Below, in pieces: positions 1 to 8,899 of a stretch of 64,000 nt of DNA. The number at the start of each line of letters is the position of its first letter. Within the stretch, counting starts at the first letter, position 1. The DNA is taken from contig CAVOXI010000004.1 of the NCBI GenBank assembly GCA_963700395.1, forward strand, positions 186,001 to 250,000. The letters run 5' to 3'. The DNA comes from Prado023 sp963700395 (GTDB taxonomy: Bacteria > Actinomycetota > Actinomycetes > S36-B12 > CAIYMF01). Both the position numbers and the translations under genes were made by a program. The notes under the pieces are model-generated. The model saw only the letters and a program-made list of their open reading frames with translations. It made no database searches and was not told the origin of the DNA.

Positions 1-62
1 ATCGGGTGGTCGCCGCCCTGCCCGCGGCCGCCCGGGCGGCCGCGGAGGCGCCCCAGCCGTGA
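1..62 (+). CDS. 3' end of an upstream gene, probably glutamate-1-semialdehyde aminotransferase
   Basis: An open frame enters from the left edge (first full codon at base 3) and ends with TGA at 60-62. The visible tail is Ala/Pro-rich (RVVAALPAAARAAAEAPQP). Too little protein remains for a domain call. The identification as hemL is inferred only from the conserved actinobacterial order hemL, phosphoglycerate-mutase-like gene, resA, ccdA, resB, ccsB, which the following genes match exactly. Confidence 0.5.
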   Translation, partial: RVVAALPAAARAAAEAPQP

Positions 63-111
63 TGCACGACAATGGTGGCCGAACTGGGACACCTGACCCG
101 AGGGAGCCGGC

Positions 112-753
112 ATGAGCGAGCGCACCACCGTCCACCTGTTGCGCCACGGGGAGGTGCACAACCCGGGGGGCGTGCTCTACGGCCGCCTGCCGGACTTCCA
201 CCTCTCGGACCTGGGTCGCGAGATGGCCGAGCGTGCCGCCGAGACCCTCGCGGGCCGGGACATCACGGTGGTCACCGCGTCCCCGTTGGACCGCGCCCAG
301 GAGACTGCGGCTCCTACCGCTCAGGCGTTCGGCGTGACGGTCGGGACTGATGACAACCTGATCGAGGCGGACAACATCTTCGAGGGCAAGCGGGTCGGCG
401 TCGGGGACGGCGTCCTCAGGCAGCCCAAGTACTGGCGCTACCTGTGGAACCCCATGACCCCCTCGTGGGGCGAGCCGTACTCCGACATCGCCATGAGGAT
501 GCGCCTGGCGGTTCGGCGGGCCCGCGACGAGGCACGCGGGCACGAGGCGCTGCTCGTCAGCCACCAGCTGCCGATCTGGGTCTGCCGGCTCGACGCCGAG
601 GACCGCAGGTTCGCCCACGACCCGCGCAACAGGCAGTGCAACCTGGCCTCGCTGACCTCGTTCACCTTCGAGGACGACCGGTTCGTCGCGGTCTCCTACA
701 CCGAGCCGGCCGCGGACCTGGCAGCACGGGCCTCGAAGGCCAAGGGAGCCTGA
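112..753 (+). CDS. histidine phosphatase (phosphoglycerate mutase-like) family protein
   Basis: Cytosolic protein of 213 residues. The family signature LLRHGE lies at residues 9-14, so His12 would be the phospho-accepting histidine, and the second family histidine is in LLVSHQLPIW (His151). Length matches the single-domain branch-2 histidine phosphatases. Position between hemL and resA equals the conserved mycobacterial gene Rv0525, whose substrate is not established. The stop overlaps the resA start in TGATG, so it is translationally coupled to the cytochrome c maturation genes. Whether it acts on a sugar phosphate, a cofactor or a phosphoprotein cannot be told from sequence. Confidence 0.85.
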   Translation: MSERTTVHLLRHGEVHNPGGVLYGRLPDFHLSDLGREMAERAAETLAGRDITVVTASPLDRAQETAAPTAQAFGVTVGTDDNLIEADNIFEGKRVGVGDGVLRQPKYWRYLWNPMTPSWGEPYSDIAMRMRLAVRRARDEARGHEALLVSHQLPIWVCRLDAEDRRFAHDPRNRQCNLASLTSFTFEDDRFVAVSYTEPAADLAARASKAKGA

Positions 754-1352
754 TGCCCCGGCGCACCCCCCTGCTCCGCGTCGCCGCCCTTGCGGTGGTC
801 GGCGTGCTTGCGGCTGGGTGCGCCGACACGGTCGACGCCGGCGAGCCGGTCGTGGGGAACGTGGCCGAGCAGGGGTACGTGTCCGGGGATGGGACGACGA
901 CGATCGTCGCCGAGTCCGAGCGCGAGGCCGCCCCGGACCTGTCCGGGACCACGCTCGATGGCAGGCCCTTCGCCCTGTCCGACCACCTCGGTGAGGTCGT
1001 CGTGCTCAACGTCTGGGCGTCGTGGTGCGCGCCCTGCCGGGCCGAGGCCGCGGACATTGAGGCAGTCTCCGCGGAGCTCGAGGACCAGGAGGTGCAGTTC
1101 GTGGGGCTGAACACCCGGGACTCCGAGGCCTCAGCCCGCGCGTTCGTCGACCGGTTCGGCGTGACCTACCCCAGCGTGGTCGACACCGACGGTTCCCGGC
1201 AGCTGCTCTTCCACGAGACGCTGCCCCCGGCGGCCATCCCCTCGACGATCGTCATCGACCGCCAGGGCCGGGTCGCCGGCCGGGCCATCGGAGAGGTCGA
1301 CCGATCTCGCCTGCTGGGCATGATCGAGCCGATCCTGGCCGAGGAGTCCTGA
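753..1352 (+). CDS. resA: thiol-disulfide oxidoreductase ResA/TlpA, lipoprotein
   Basis: Protein of 199 residues with a lipoprotein signal: an arginine-containing N-terminus, a hydrophobic stretch and the lipobox LAAGC with Cys23 as the lipid-anchored residue. The mature part is a TlpA-type thioredoxin fold with WCAPC (Cys92, Cys95) and the cis-proline region AIPST. Known role of the family: reduction of the CXXCH cysteines of apocytochrome c outside the membrane, using electrons passed across by CcdA, before haem ligation by ResB/CcsB. It overlaps both neighbours by TGATG (753 and 1352), which argues for one cotranslated operon. Confidence 0.92.
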   Translation: MPRRTPLLRVAALAVVGVLAAGCADTVDAGEPVVGNVAEQGYVSGDGTTTIVAESEREAAPDLSGTTLDGRPFALSDHLGEVVVLNVWASWCAPCRAEAADIEAVSAELEDQEVQFVGLNTRDSEASARAFVDRFGVTYPSVVDTDGSRQLLFHETLPPAAIPSTIVIDRQGRVAGRAIGEVDRSRLLGMIEPILAEES

Positions 1353-2209
1353 TGACCCCGGCGGCACTGGCCGGCCTACCCCTCGGGGTGGGCGAGGTCG
1401 TGTCGTCCGGATCGCTGGTCGTCGCCATCCCGCTGGCCATGCTGGCCGGCCTGATCAGCTTCGCGAGTCCCTGCGTCCTGCCCCTGGTGCCCGGGTACCT
1501 GTCCTACGTCACGGGCCTGACCGGTGCCGAGCTCGAGGAGGCCCGGACGGTGAGGGCGGCGGTCCCCGCTGGCGCCCCGGTGGGGACCGGCGCCACCAGC
1601 GCACCTGCGGCCCCCGTGCGTCGGCCCGCCGTCAGGCATCGGGTGGTGCTCGGGACGCTGGGCTTCATCCTCGGGTTCAGCGCAGTGTTCGTCTCGTACG
1701 GGGCGCTCTTCGGCGGGCTGGGCGCCGAGCTGCTGGCCCATCAGGACGTGATCACGCGCGTGCTGGGCGTCGTGGTCATCGTCCTGGGCCTGGGCTTCCT
1801 CGGCCTCGTCCCCAGCCTGCAGCGCGAGGCGCGCATCCACCATCGGCCCTCCCGCGGCATGTGGGGCGCCCCGTTGCTGGGGGCGCTGTTCGCCCTGGGC
1901 TGGACGCCATGCATCGGACCGACCCTGGCAGCCGTGCAGAGCCTGGCCTTCACGGAGGGCTCGGCGGCCCGCGGCGCCCTGCTCTCGGTCGCGTACTGCA
2001 TCGGCCTGGGCCTGCCGTTCCTGCTCATCGGCCTGGCGATGGAGCGGGGGCTCGAGGCCCTGGCCTGGGCACGCCGCAACACCCGCGCCATCCAGGTCGT
2101 GGGTGGCGTGAGCATGATCCTGCTCGGCGTCCTGATGGTGACCGGGCTGTGGGGGTCGCTGACGATCGCCATGCGCGACTGGGTCTCCGGCTTCGAGGTC
2201 CCGCTGTGA
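1352..2209 (+). CDS. ccdA: cytochrome c biogenesis membrane protein CcdA
   Basis: Protein of 285 residues with six hydrophobic segments typical of the CcdA/DsbD-beta family. The two membrane cysteines that carry electrons are visible in FASPCVLPL (Cys41) and GWTPCIGPT (Cys187). An Ala/Pro/Thr-rich loop of about 35 residues separates TM1 from the rest. Family function: moves reducing equivalents from cytoplasmic thioredoxin to extracytoplasmic ResA. Starts inside the resA stop (TGATG) and its TGA overlaps the GTG of resB. Confidence 0.93.
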   Translation: MTPAALAGLPLGVGEVVSSGSLVVAIPLAMLAGLISFASPCVLPLVPGYLSYVTGLTGAELEEARTVRAAVPAGAPVGTGATSAPAAPVRRPAVRHRVVLGTLGFILGFSAVFVSYGALFGGLGAELLAHQDVITRVLGVVVIVLGLGFLGLVPSLQREARIHHRPSRGMWGAPLLGALFALGWTPCIGPTLAAVQSLAFTEGSAARGALLSVAYCIGLGLPFLLIGLAMERGLEALAWARRNTRAIQVVGGVSMILLGVLMVTGLWGSLTIAMRDWVSGFEVPL

Positions 2210-3873
2210 GCACCGACCTCGGCCCCGATGGGTCCGGACCCGGCGCGGACCTGCTGGGCGACGCGACCCCCGACGAGCAGCTGGCCCTGACGGCCGACTG
2301 GGGCTCATCACGCCGCATTCGGGTGGCCGGTCCGCGCCTGGGCCCCCTCGGGTGGTTGCGGTGGGTCTGGCGGCAGCTGACCAGCATGCGCACGGCGCTG
2401 GTCCTGCTCCTCCTGCTGGCGCTGGCGGCCATCCCGGGGAGCATCCTGCCCCAGCGCCCCAACGATCCCCTGGCCGTCAACGACTGGATCGAGAGGAACC
2501 CCGGCACGGCCCCCATCCTCGACCGGCTGAGCCTCTTCGACGTCTTCTCCTCCCCGTGGTTCGCCGCGGTGTACCTGCTGCTGTTCGTCTCGCTGATCGG
2601 CTGCGTCCTGCCCCGCGTGGGCGCGCACTGGCGCTCGATGCGGGCCCCGACTCCCCCCGCGCCCCGCCGCCTCGACCGGCTTCCCGCTGCCCGGACGTGG
2701 ACCACGGACGACCCGGGGATCCTTGAGGCTGCGGCGTCGGCCCTGAGGTCGGAGCGCTGGCGGGTGACGCCCGGCGCGGACTCGTTGGCCGCGGAGAAGG
2801 GCTTCACCCGGGAGACCGGCAACCTGCTTCTTCCACGTCGCGCTGGTCCTGGTCCTGATCGGGGTCGCGCTCGGCGCCCTGTTCGGCTGGAAGGGCACCG
2901 TCATCGTCCGCGAGGGCAACGGCTTCGCCAACACGTTGACCCAGTACGACTCGTTCTCCCCCGGCCGCCTCGCCTCCCCCGACCGGCTTGCCGCCCTTCG
3001 CGTTCACGATGAGCGACTTCGAGGCGACGTTCGAGCGGGAGGGCTCCCAGAAGGGCGCGCCCCGGTCGTTCGCCGCGACGCTGCAGTACAGCGCGGAGCC
3101 GGGAGCGCCGGTGGAGGAGCGTGTGGTCTCGGTCAACGCGCCGCTGCGGGTGGACGGCGCCAAGGTGTTCCTGGTCGGCCACGGCTATGCGCCGCACCTC
3201 AAGGTCACGGACTCGACCGGTCGCGTGGTCTTCGACGACACCGTCGTGTTCCTGCCCCAGGACGGCAGCTTCACCTCGACGGGCGTGGTGAAGGCCCCGG
3301 ACGGCCAGCCGCAACTGGGCATCCAGGCGTTGTTCGCCCCCACGGCCGCCCTCGACGCAGTACAGGGACCGCACTCGACGTTCCCCGCGCCCGATGACCC
3401 CGCGATGTTCTTCTCCGTGTGGTCCGGCGACCTCGGGCTCGACTCCGGGACGCCGAGGAACGTCTTCTCCCTGGACACCGAGGGCCTCGAGCAGCTCGGG
3501 CTGGCTGCGCTGCGCCCCGGCGAGTCCTGGGAGATCCCCAACGGGCAGGGGACGGTGGAGTTCGTCGGTCTCGACCGTTGGGCGTCGTTCACGATCTCGC
3601 GCGACCCCGGCAAGGCCCTGGCGCTGGCGGCGGCGATCGCCGCGATCCTGGGGCTCTGCCTGTCGCTGTTCGTGCGCCGACGGCGCATCTGGGTCCGGGT
3701 GGACGCCGGTTCCCGCGGACCCGTCCCCGGGGCCGGACGGGAACGGTAGCCTTGGCCTGTTCCGGGTGCACGTGGCGGGCCTGACCCGCTCGGACTCGGC
3801 CGATGTCTCCGGCGAGGTGGAGCAGCTCGTCACCCGACTCGGTGGACCTGCGCAGATGGAGGAGGGGACGTGA
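2206..3873 (+). CDS. resB: cytochrome c biogenesis protein ResB (interrupted by three apparent +1 shifts)
   Basis: GTG at 2206 overlaps the ccdA stop. The reading frame starts with about 205 residues containing the ResB N-terminal half (WLRWVWRQLTSMRTALVLLL, then IPGSILPQRPNDP), passes to the next frame near 2828 (restoring FHVALVLVLIGVALG), shifts again near 2976 (restoring LPPFAFTMSDFEATF) and again between about 3715 and 3770 to give a tail ending VTRLGGPAQMEEGT at 3873. Each step is equivalent to one extra base; removing three gives a protein of about 554 residues, a normal actinobacterial ResB length. Known role: with CcsB forms the System II haem export and ligation complex. Because neighbours are intact and overlap, I read the shifts as sequence errors, not decay. 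Confidence 0.85.
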
Positions 3874-4973
3874 GCCTGGCCCAGTGGAGCAACATGTTCG
3901 TGTACGCGTCGATGGCCATGTACACGATGGCCATGATCGCCTTCGCGGCGTCGTTCGCCTCCGCACGGGCCGGTGCCACCCCGCGCGCGCAGGCGCAGGC
4001 GGTCGATGTCGAGCCCCTCGCGGTGGGGGCGGCGCGTGACGGCGCAGCCCAGGCCCGCGCGGCAGCCCGGACGGGCGCCGGGACCACGGTCGGTGACGGG
4101 TCCCGGCCGGACGAAGCCAGCGCCTCCGACCCGTCGCCGGGTCAGGATCTGGCGCCCCTGCCCCCCGGACGACGCGCCGGCAACATCGGGATGTCCCTGA
4201 CGTGGCTGGCCTTCGGCCTCCTGGTCGTCGCCCTGGTGGCCCGTGCGCTGTGGGCGGGGCGGGCACCGTGGGGCAACATGTACGAGTACTCGCTGGCCTC
4301 CGCTGCGGCGATCACCGGGGTGTTCCTCGTGGTCTCACTGCGACGCGACGTGCGGTGGCTGGGCCTGCTCGTGACCATGGCCAGCCTGGTCACCCTGGGC
4401 GTGGCCGTGCTGTTCCTCTACAACGACAGCCCACAGCTGGTCCCGGCGCTCAAGTCCTACTGGCTCGCGATCCACGTCTCGGCGGCGATCATCTCCGGTG
4501 GCGCCTTCACGGTGGGAGCGGCTGCCACGATCCTCTACCTCGCCGCCGACAGGGCGGAGCGCGATGGTGCGGGCACCGGCCCGCGTCACCTGACCGGCTT
4601 GCGTGGCAGCCTCCGCTCCACGAACTCCAGGGCAGCCGCGTGGGTCGCGGCGCGGGTCCCTGACTCCCAGGCGCTGGATGCCATGGCCTACCGCGTCAAC
4701 GCCTTCGTGTTCCCGCTGTGGACCTTCACGGTCATCGCGGGTGCGATCTGGGCCGAGGACGCCTGGGGGCGCTACTGGGGCTGGGACCCCAAGGAGACCT
4801 GGGCCTTCATCACGTGGCTGGTCTACGCCGGCTACCTGCACGCCAGAGCCACAGCCGGTTGGCGCGGACGCAAGGCTGCCGTTGTCGGCCTCGTGGGCTT
4901 CGCGTGCTTCCTGATCAACTTCTTCGGCGTGAACCTGTTCGTCAGCGGACTGCACTCCTACGCCGGGGTGTGA
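3870..4973 (+). CDS. ccsB: c-type cytochrome biogenesis protein CcsB (CcsA/ResC)
   Basis: GTG at 3870 overlaps the resB TGA. 367 residues; one N-terminal membrane segment, an Ala/Arg/Gly-rich cytoplasmic loop (about residues 30-95), then the membrane core. The haem-handling WWD-type signature is present as WGWDPKE (residues 303-309) in RYWGWDPKETWAFITW. Family role: brings haem to the outer face and ligates it to apocytochrome c together with ResB. Last gene of the resA-ccdA-resB-ccsB operon; the next gene converges. Confidence 0.92.
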   Translation: MSLAQWSNMFVYASMAMYTMAMIAFAASFASARAGATPRAQAQAVDVEPLAVGAARDGAAQARAAARTGAGTTVGDGSRPDEASASDPSPGQDLAPLPPGRRAGNIGMSLTWLAFGLLVVALVARALWAGRAPWGNMYEYSLASAAAITGVFLVVSLRRDVRWLGLLVTMASLVTLGVAVLFLYNDSPQLVPALKSYWLAIHVSAAIISGGAFTVGAAATILYLAADRAERDGAGTGPRHLTGLRGSLRSTNSRAAAWVAARVPDSQALDAMAYRVNAFVFPLWTFTVIAGAIWAEDAWGRYWGWDPKETWAFITWLVYAGYLHARATAGWRGRKAAVVGLVGFACFLINFFGVNLFVSGLHSYAGV

Positions 4974-5003
4974 TCCCCGGTACCGCAGTGTCGGGGTCCG
5001 CGT

Positions 5004-5336
5004 TCACTCGGGGGCGGACGGTGCGTCCGCAGCTCCGGTGTCCTCGTGCTCGTGGCGGTGACGCCAGGCCTCGAGCTGGCGCTCGAGGTTCACTGCCGCG
5101 TCGTTGCGCTGCTTCATCAACAGGAACAGGCTCACGATCCCTGAGACCAGGACAGCGGTGAAGGCCAGGAGCCACCCACGCATCCCGATCACGTAGAGGA
5201 CGCCGGCGACCGCCAGCAGCATCACCAGTCGCAGGAGGGCGTAGCGCGCGCCCGCGTGAGGGACCGGCTCGGGCACGAATGTCTCGCTCGCGGCGGGGGC
5301 CTGCTGGGTCTCGCGCGGCCGCTTCCTCCGCCTCAA
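5004..5336 (-). CDS. DUF4229 domain-containing small membrane protein
   Basis: 110 residues from a TTG at 5336: basic N-terminus, two adjacent hydrophobic segments (YALLRLVMLLAVAGVLYVIG and LLAFTAVLVSGIVSLFLLM) and a charged tail, as in actinobacterial DUF4229 proteins, which often sit beside cytochrome c or menA genes. The TTG lacks a ribosome site. An ATG at 5397 in the neighbouring frame begins MSEHDIQAASPSASPES and would join this frame if one base were removed near 5340-5350, giving about 130 residues; the same kind of single extra base is seen in other genes here, so 5397 may be the true start. Function unknown. Confidence 0.6.
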   Translation of the reverse strand: MRRRKRPRETQQAPAASETFVPEPVPHAGARYALLRLVMLLAVAGVLYVIGMRGWLLAFTAVLVSGIVSLFLLMKQRNDAAVNLERQLEAWRHRHEHEDTGAADAPSAPE

Positions 5337-5539
5337 GGCCGAGGCCGGATTCGGGGCTGGCGGACGGGGACGCCGCCTGGATGTCGTGTTCGCTCATGGA
5401 CAACGAGCCTACGCCCGGATGGCGAACGGCTGGGTGGGGGTCTGGCGCCCGGAGTCGCCCCGGGGCAGGGGGCACCTCTCTTGTGGCCGGATGCACCGCG
5501 GCGGGCTAGCCTAGGGATGGAGGTCGGGAAGGGGTCCTG

Positions 5540-5950
5540 GTGGGTAAGTTCCTGCTCGCGGTGGCCGTCCTGGCGCTGTACATCTACGCGATGCTCGATG
5601 TCATGCGCACTCCGTCGGCGGAGGTCCGCGTCCTGCCGAAGTGGCTGTGGGTGATCGTGGTCCTCTTCGTCTTCCTGCTCGGGCCCGCCATGTGGCTCCT
5701 GGTCGGTCGCCCACGCGCTGAGTTCCCGCCGTCCGGTGGCGATGGCGGTGGTGGCTCCGGTGGACGGGGCCCGGGGCCCCGGGGCCCGATCGCGCCCGAC
5801 GACGACCCTGAGTTCCTCAAGCGGCTCGACGAGCAGTCGTGGTCGGTGCGCATGGAGCGGCTGCGGCGCGAGCGCGAGTCCGGCGGCCAGCCCCCGTCAG
5901 GTGGCGAGGGGTCCGCTCCGGGGGAGCCGTCCGATCACGCGGGCCCCTGA
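5540..5950 (+). CDS. PLD nuclease N-terminal (PLDc_N) domain membrane protein
   Basis: 136 residues from GTG 5540, preceded by a GGGAAGGGG ribosome site. Two membrane segments (residues 4-20 and 35-55) with the PLDc_N pattern LYIYAMLDVM and WLWVIVVLFVFLLGPAMWLLVGRP, which in cardiolipin synthases is the membrane anchor; no HKD catalytic motif follows. The rest is a Gly/Pro-rich linker and a charged C-terminus. Such stand-alone proteins are common near menA in actinomycetes; role unknown. Confidence 0.75.
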   Translation: MGKFLLAVAVLALYIYAMLDVMRTPSAEVRVLPKWLWVIVVLFVFLLGPAMWLLVGRPRAEFPPSGGDGGGGSGGRGPGPRGPIAPDDDPEFLKRLDEQSWSVRMERLRRERESGGQPPSGGEGSAPGEPSDHAGP

Positions 5951-5977
5951 CGTCGGCGACCCCCGATTTGCGGTGGG

Positions 5978-5997
5978 CAATTAAATTGTGCACAATT
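5978..5997. promoter_or_regulatory. putative OhrR operator overlapping the peroxidase promoter
   Basis: Two overlapping AT-rich palindromes stand out from the high-GC background: CAATTAAATTG at 5978-5988 and the perfect 14-mer AATTGTGCACAATT at 5984-5997. OhrR/MarR peroxide sensors bind AT-rich inverted repeats of the TACAATT/AATTGTA kind, and an OhrR-like gene lies downstream. CACAAT at 5991-5996 could serve as the -10 element, six bases before the ATG at 6003, so a bound repressor would block the promoter and the transcript would be leaderless. Confidence 0.6.
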
Positions 5998-6002
5998 GAT
6001 CC

Positions 6003-6500
6003 ATGACCAACACCACGATCTACGACCTGTCCGCCACCTCCAACCGGGGCGAGGAGATTGACTTCTCCCAGTTCACCGGCCGTCCCATGGTCATCGTCAA
6101 CACGGCCAGCAAGTGCGGCTTCACCCCGCAGTACGACGGCCTCCAGGAGCTTCACGAGGCCTACGCCGCTCAGGGCCTCGTGGTCATCGGCTTCCCGTGC
6201 GACCAGTTCGCCAACCAGGAGCCCGGCGACGATGCCGCCATCGAGGAGTTCTGCCGGATCAACTTCGGGGTGACCTTCCCGCTGACCACCAAGGTCGACG
6301 TCAACGGCAAGGACACCGACCCGGTGTTCGCCTTCCTGAAGCAGCAGACCGGCGGCCTGCTCGGTTCGAGCATCAAGTGGAACTTCACGAAGTTCCTTGT
6401 CGCCCCCGACGGCACGACCGTGAAGCGCTACTCCCCGAGGACCGAGCCTGCCGCGATGACCCAGGACATCGAGGCGCTGCTCAGCGACGCTGCTGCGTAG
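6003..6500 (+). CDS. glutathione peroxidase family protein (thiol peroxidase)
   Basis: 165 residues, a single thioredoxin-fold GPx domain. Signature elements: NTASKCGFTPQY with the peroxidatic cysteine at 38 (no selenocysteine), FPCDQFANQEP, and KWNFTKFLV carrying the catalytic Trp-Asn. Bacterial cysteine GPx proteins usually take electrons from thioredoxin; actinomycetes lack glutathione, so thioredoxin or mycothiol is the likely donor (inference). No ribosome site precedes the ATG, which lies five bases after a palindromic operator. A peroxide-sensing MarR regulator follows six bases downstream, so the pair is probably a self-regulated peroxide response unit. Confidence 0.88.
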   Translation: MTNTTIYDLSATSNRGEEIDFSQFTGRPMVIVNTASKCGFTPQYDGLQELHEAYAAQGLVVIGFPCDQFANQEPGDDAAIEEFCRINFGVTFPLTTKVDVNGKDTDPVFAFLKQQTGGLLGSSIKWNFTKFLVAPDGTTVKRYSPRTEPAAMTQDIEALLSDAAA

Positions 6501-6506
6501 TCCCTG

Positions 6507-6995
6507 GTGAGCCTGCCCCAGCTGCAGCTGGACAACCAGCTGTGCTTCCTGTTCCACCGGATCAGCCGGGAGCTGACGGCGGCCTACCGCCCGCTCCTGG
6601 CTGACCTCGGCCTGACCTACCCCCAGTACCTGGTCATGCTCGTGCTGTGGGAGGACGACGGGCTGGGGGTCGGCGAGATCGGGGCGCGGCTCTCCCTCGA
6701 CTCGGGCACGCTGTCGCCGTTGCTGCGGCGCCTCGAGTCCAACGGGCTCGTGATCCGCAGGCGCGCCGCCGAGGACGAGCGGCGCGTGACGATCCACCTG
6801 ACCCCCACCGGGCGGGAGCTGGAGCAGCGCGCCGCGAGCGTGCCTGCGGCCCTCGCAGCCCAGATGGTCGACGACCTCACCGAGTACGACGCGGCCAAGG
6901 CCTCGCTCAAGGCCCTGGCCGATCGCCTGCAGGCCGCCCGCACCGCATCGCAGCCGGAGCCGCACCCGGTGCGCCCGGGCCCGTCCTCCGATTAG
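6507..6995 (+). CDS. ohrR: MarR-family peroxide-sensing regulator (OhrR-like)
   Basis: 162 residues from GTG 6507. The N-terminal helix LDNQLCFLFHRISRE places a cysteine at residue 13, matching the reactive cysteine of OhrR. It is followed by a winged helix-turn-helix (IGARLSLDSGTLSPLLRRLE, then RRRAAEDERRVTIHLT, the wing with the D-x-R motif). Known family action: a dimeric repressor that leaves DNA when the cysteine is oxidised by organic hydroperoxide. It lies directly behind the GPx gene, and the palindrome at 5978-5997 is the likely operator for both. A Pro-rich C-terminal tail is extra. OhrR is favoured over a generic MarR because of Cys13 and the peroxidase partner. Confidence 0.82.
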   Translation: MSLPQLQLDNQLCFLFHRISRELTAAYRPLLADLGLTYPQYLVMLVLWEDDGLGVGEIGARLSLDSGTLSPLLRRLESNGLVIRRRAAEDERRVTIHLTPTGRELEQRAASVPAALAAQMVDDLTEYDAAKASLKALADRLQAARTASQPEPHPVRPGPSSD

Positions 6996-7016
6996 CGCTC
7001 GGCCGGGTCAGGGCCT

Positions 7017-8807
7017 TCAGGGATTCATCGTCCAGACGCCGTCGTAGGACAGCACCTCCGCGACGAAGGCGTCCTCCGCGTCGGCCGGGAGCACCGGTCG
7101 AGCGATCAACGCGAGCGCTGCCGCCTGCTGGTCGGCGGTCGCGGCGGGCTGGCCGTGCAGGGCTACAGCGAACTCCGAGACGTCCTGGACGAACACCGCG
7201 AAGATCCGGTCGACGTGGGCCTCGGTCAGGTCGGTGAGGTCCGAGACCGACCCGGCGCGCGTCCCCTCCGGGTCATCGGACAGCGCCAGCCCCGCCGCCT
7301 CCGCCACGAGCTGGGCGTAGACGACCTGGGTGAACAGCTGCCCCAGGGTGAGCAGGAAGTCGAGGTCCTCGGACTGCTCCTTCGACGGGGGAGCAGTCAT
7401 CAGGAGGTCCGTGAGGGCATGCATCTGGCCGAGGAACGCCGCGACGTTGGGCAGGTGGGAGAACCGGGCGAAGGCCGGCCGCGGGTCGTGGAAGTCGATC
7501 CTGCCGAGACCGGAGGCGGGACCCTGGGCGAAGAGGTAGGCATCGTCGGCAGCCTCGCGGCGCACTCCCACGGGCGCGTAGTCACCGGCCCCGCCGGCTG
7601 CAGCCATCAGGTACTTGGGCAGGAACTTGAGCACCAGGGCCAGGTTGACGTGCACCGTGCCCTCGAGCTTGGGCAGGGCACGGATGTCGATGGCAGCCGA
7701 CTCGAAGTACGTGTCCTTCTCGAACCCCTTGGCGGCGATGACCTCCCACAGCAGGTTGATGACGCGCTCACCCTCGCTGGTGACCTTCATCTTCATGATC
7801 GGGTTGTAGAGCAGGAACCGGCGGTCCTCCGGGGACGCAGCCCGGAGGTAGTCCGCCGACCGGGCGGAGTACATCTTCATGGCGAGCAGGCGCGCGTAGG
7901 AGTCGGCGAGCATGCGGCGCACGTGGGGGAACGTCGTCACGAGGCGGCCGTAGAGGACCCGGTTGTTGGCGTGGGCGACGGCCTCGTGGAACGCGTGCTC
8001 GCAGATGCCGATCGAGGCCCAGCCCAGGTTGACCTTGCCGACGTTGACAGTCGCCAGTGCCGCGTCCCACGCCGGGCGCCCCACATGCAGGAGGTCGGCG
8101 GCGACGACGGGGTAGTCCTCGAGGAGGAACTCCGAGACGTACATCTGCCCGTTGACGGTGTTCTTGACCAGTTCGTACGCAGGGTGCCTGGTGTCGGCGA
8201 GGAAGAAGACGTACTCGCCGGGGTGCTCAGGGTCGTCATCGGCGAACTTGCCGAAGACGCTCAGGCGCGCGGCCTCGTTGCCGTTGCCGATGTAGTACTT
8301 GCCACCGTTGGCGACCCAACCATCGCCGGAACGGGTCAGGATCATGTCCGTGGAGTAGATGTCCGCCCCGTGCGCGCGCTCGGACAGCCCGAACCCGAAG
8401 ATCCCGCCGTCGGCGAGCAGCTCACCGACCAGCTTGCGGGCGGCCTCGTTGGCGCTGAGCCACACGGGGCCGAGGCCCAGGACGCTGACCTGCCACGCGT
8501 ACCAGTGGCCCAGGGAGTAGAAGCCGAGGATCTCGTTGAGCTCGTTGATCCGCGCGGTGTCCCAGAGCCCGTCGCCGCGGACCTGGTCCATCAGCGAGGC
8601 CACGTTCGCGGGCGTGGCGACCCCGGCGAACAGGCCCGTCTCGGCGTTGAAGTCGAGGAAGTCCTTGTACCAGGTGCCGGCGTGGTACTCGGCCTTCATC
8701 TCGGCCAGGCCCTTGGCCTCGAAGAAGGCCACAAGGTCCTTCAGGGCCGTGCGGCTCGCGTCATCGAGGAACTCGGGGTCGTACGACGCGGGGTTGAGCA
8801 GCAGCAT
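7017..8807 (-). CDS. acyl-CoA dehydrogenase family flavoprotein
   Basis: The ATG at 8807 is chosen because AGGAGG lies five bases upstream; it gives 596 residues beginning MLLLNPASYDPEF. The size and the C-terminal extension fit the large FadE-type acyl-CoA dehydrogenases. Recognisable parts: FGFGLSERAHGADIYSTDM (FAD/substrate loop), NGGKYYIGNGNEA, and a helical C-terminal half with LLYNPIMKMKVTSEGERVI. Expected reaction: FAD-dependent alpha,beta-dehydrogenation of an acyl-CoA in beta-oxidation, electrons to ETF. The gene stands alone and converges with ohrR; its upstream region holds several GCCCAT/ATGGGC repeats. Substrate chain length cannot be read from sequence. Confidence 0.85.
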   Translation of the reverse strand: MLLLNPASYDPEFLDDASRTALKDLVAFFEAKGLAEMKAEYHAGTWYKDFLDFNAETGLFAGVATPANVASLMDQVRGDGLWDTARINELNEILGFYSLGHWYAWQVSVLGLGPVWLSANEAARKLVGELLADGGIFGFGLSERAHGADIYSTDMILTRSGDGWVANGGKYYIGNGNEAARLSVFGKFADDDPEHPGEYVFFLADTRHPAYELVKNTVNGQMYVSEFLLEDYPVVAADLLHVGRPAWDAALATVNVGKVNLGWASIGICEHAFHEAVAHANNRVLYGRLVTTFPHVRRMLADSYARLLAMKMYSARSADYLRAASPEDRRFLLYNPIMKMKVTSEGERVINLLWEVIAAKGFEKDTYFESAAIDIRALPKLEGTVHVNLALVLKFLPKYLMAAAGGAGDYAPVGVRREAADDAYLFAQGPASGLGRIDFHDPRPAFARFSHLPNVAAFLGQMHALTDLLMTAPPSKEQSEDLDFLLTLGQLFTQVVYAQLVAEAAGLALSDDPEGTRAGSVSDLTDLTEAHVDRIFAVFVQDVSEFAVALHGQPAATADQQAAALALIARPVLPADAEDAFVAEVLSYDGVWTMNP

Positions 8808-8899
8808 GGGGGCCTCCTGGCGCGGGCTGGCGGGACGCACAGCGGGTGTATCTGGAGGCTAACCGGCCCTGCGTTCGGGCGCCCATCCGGGGGGCACAA

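Noticed and set aside
6003..6500. Selenoprotein glutathione peroxidase
   Set aside because: The active-site codon is TGC (Cys38), not TGA, and no SECIS-like hairpin is apparent.
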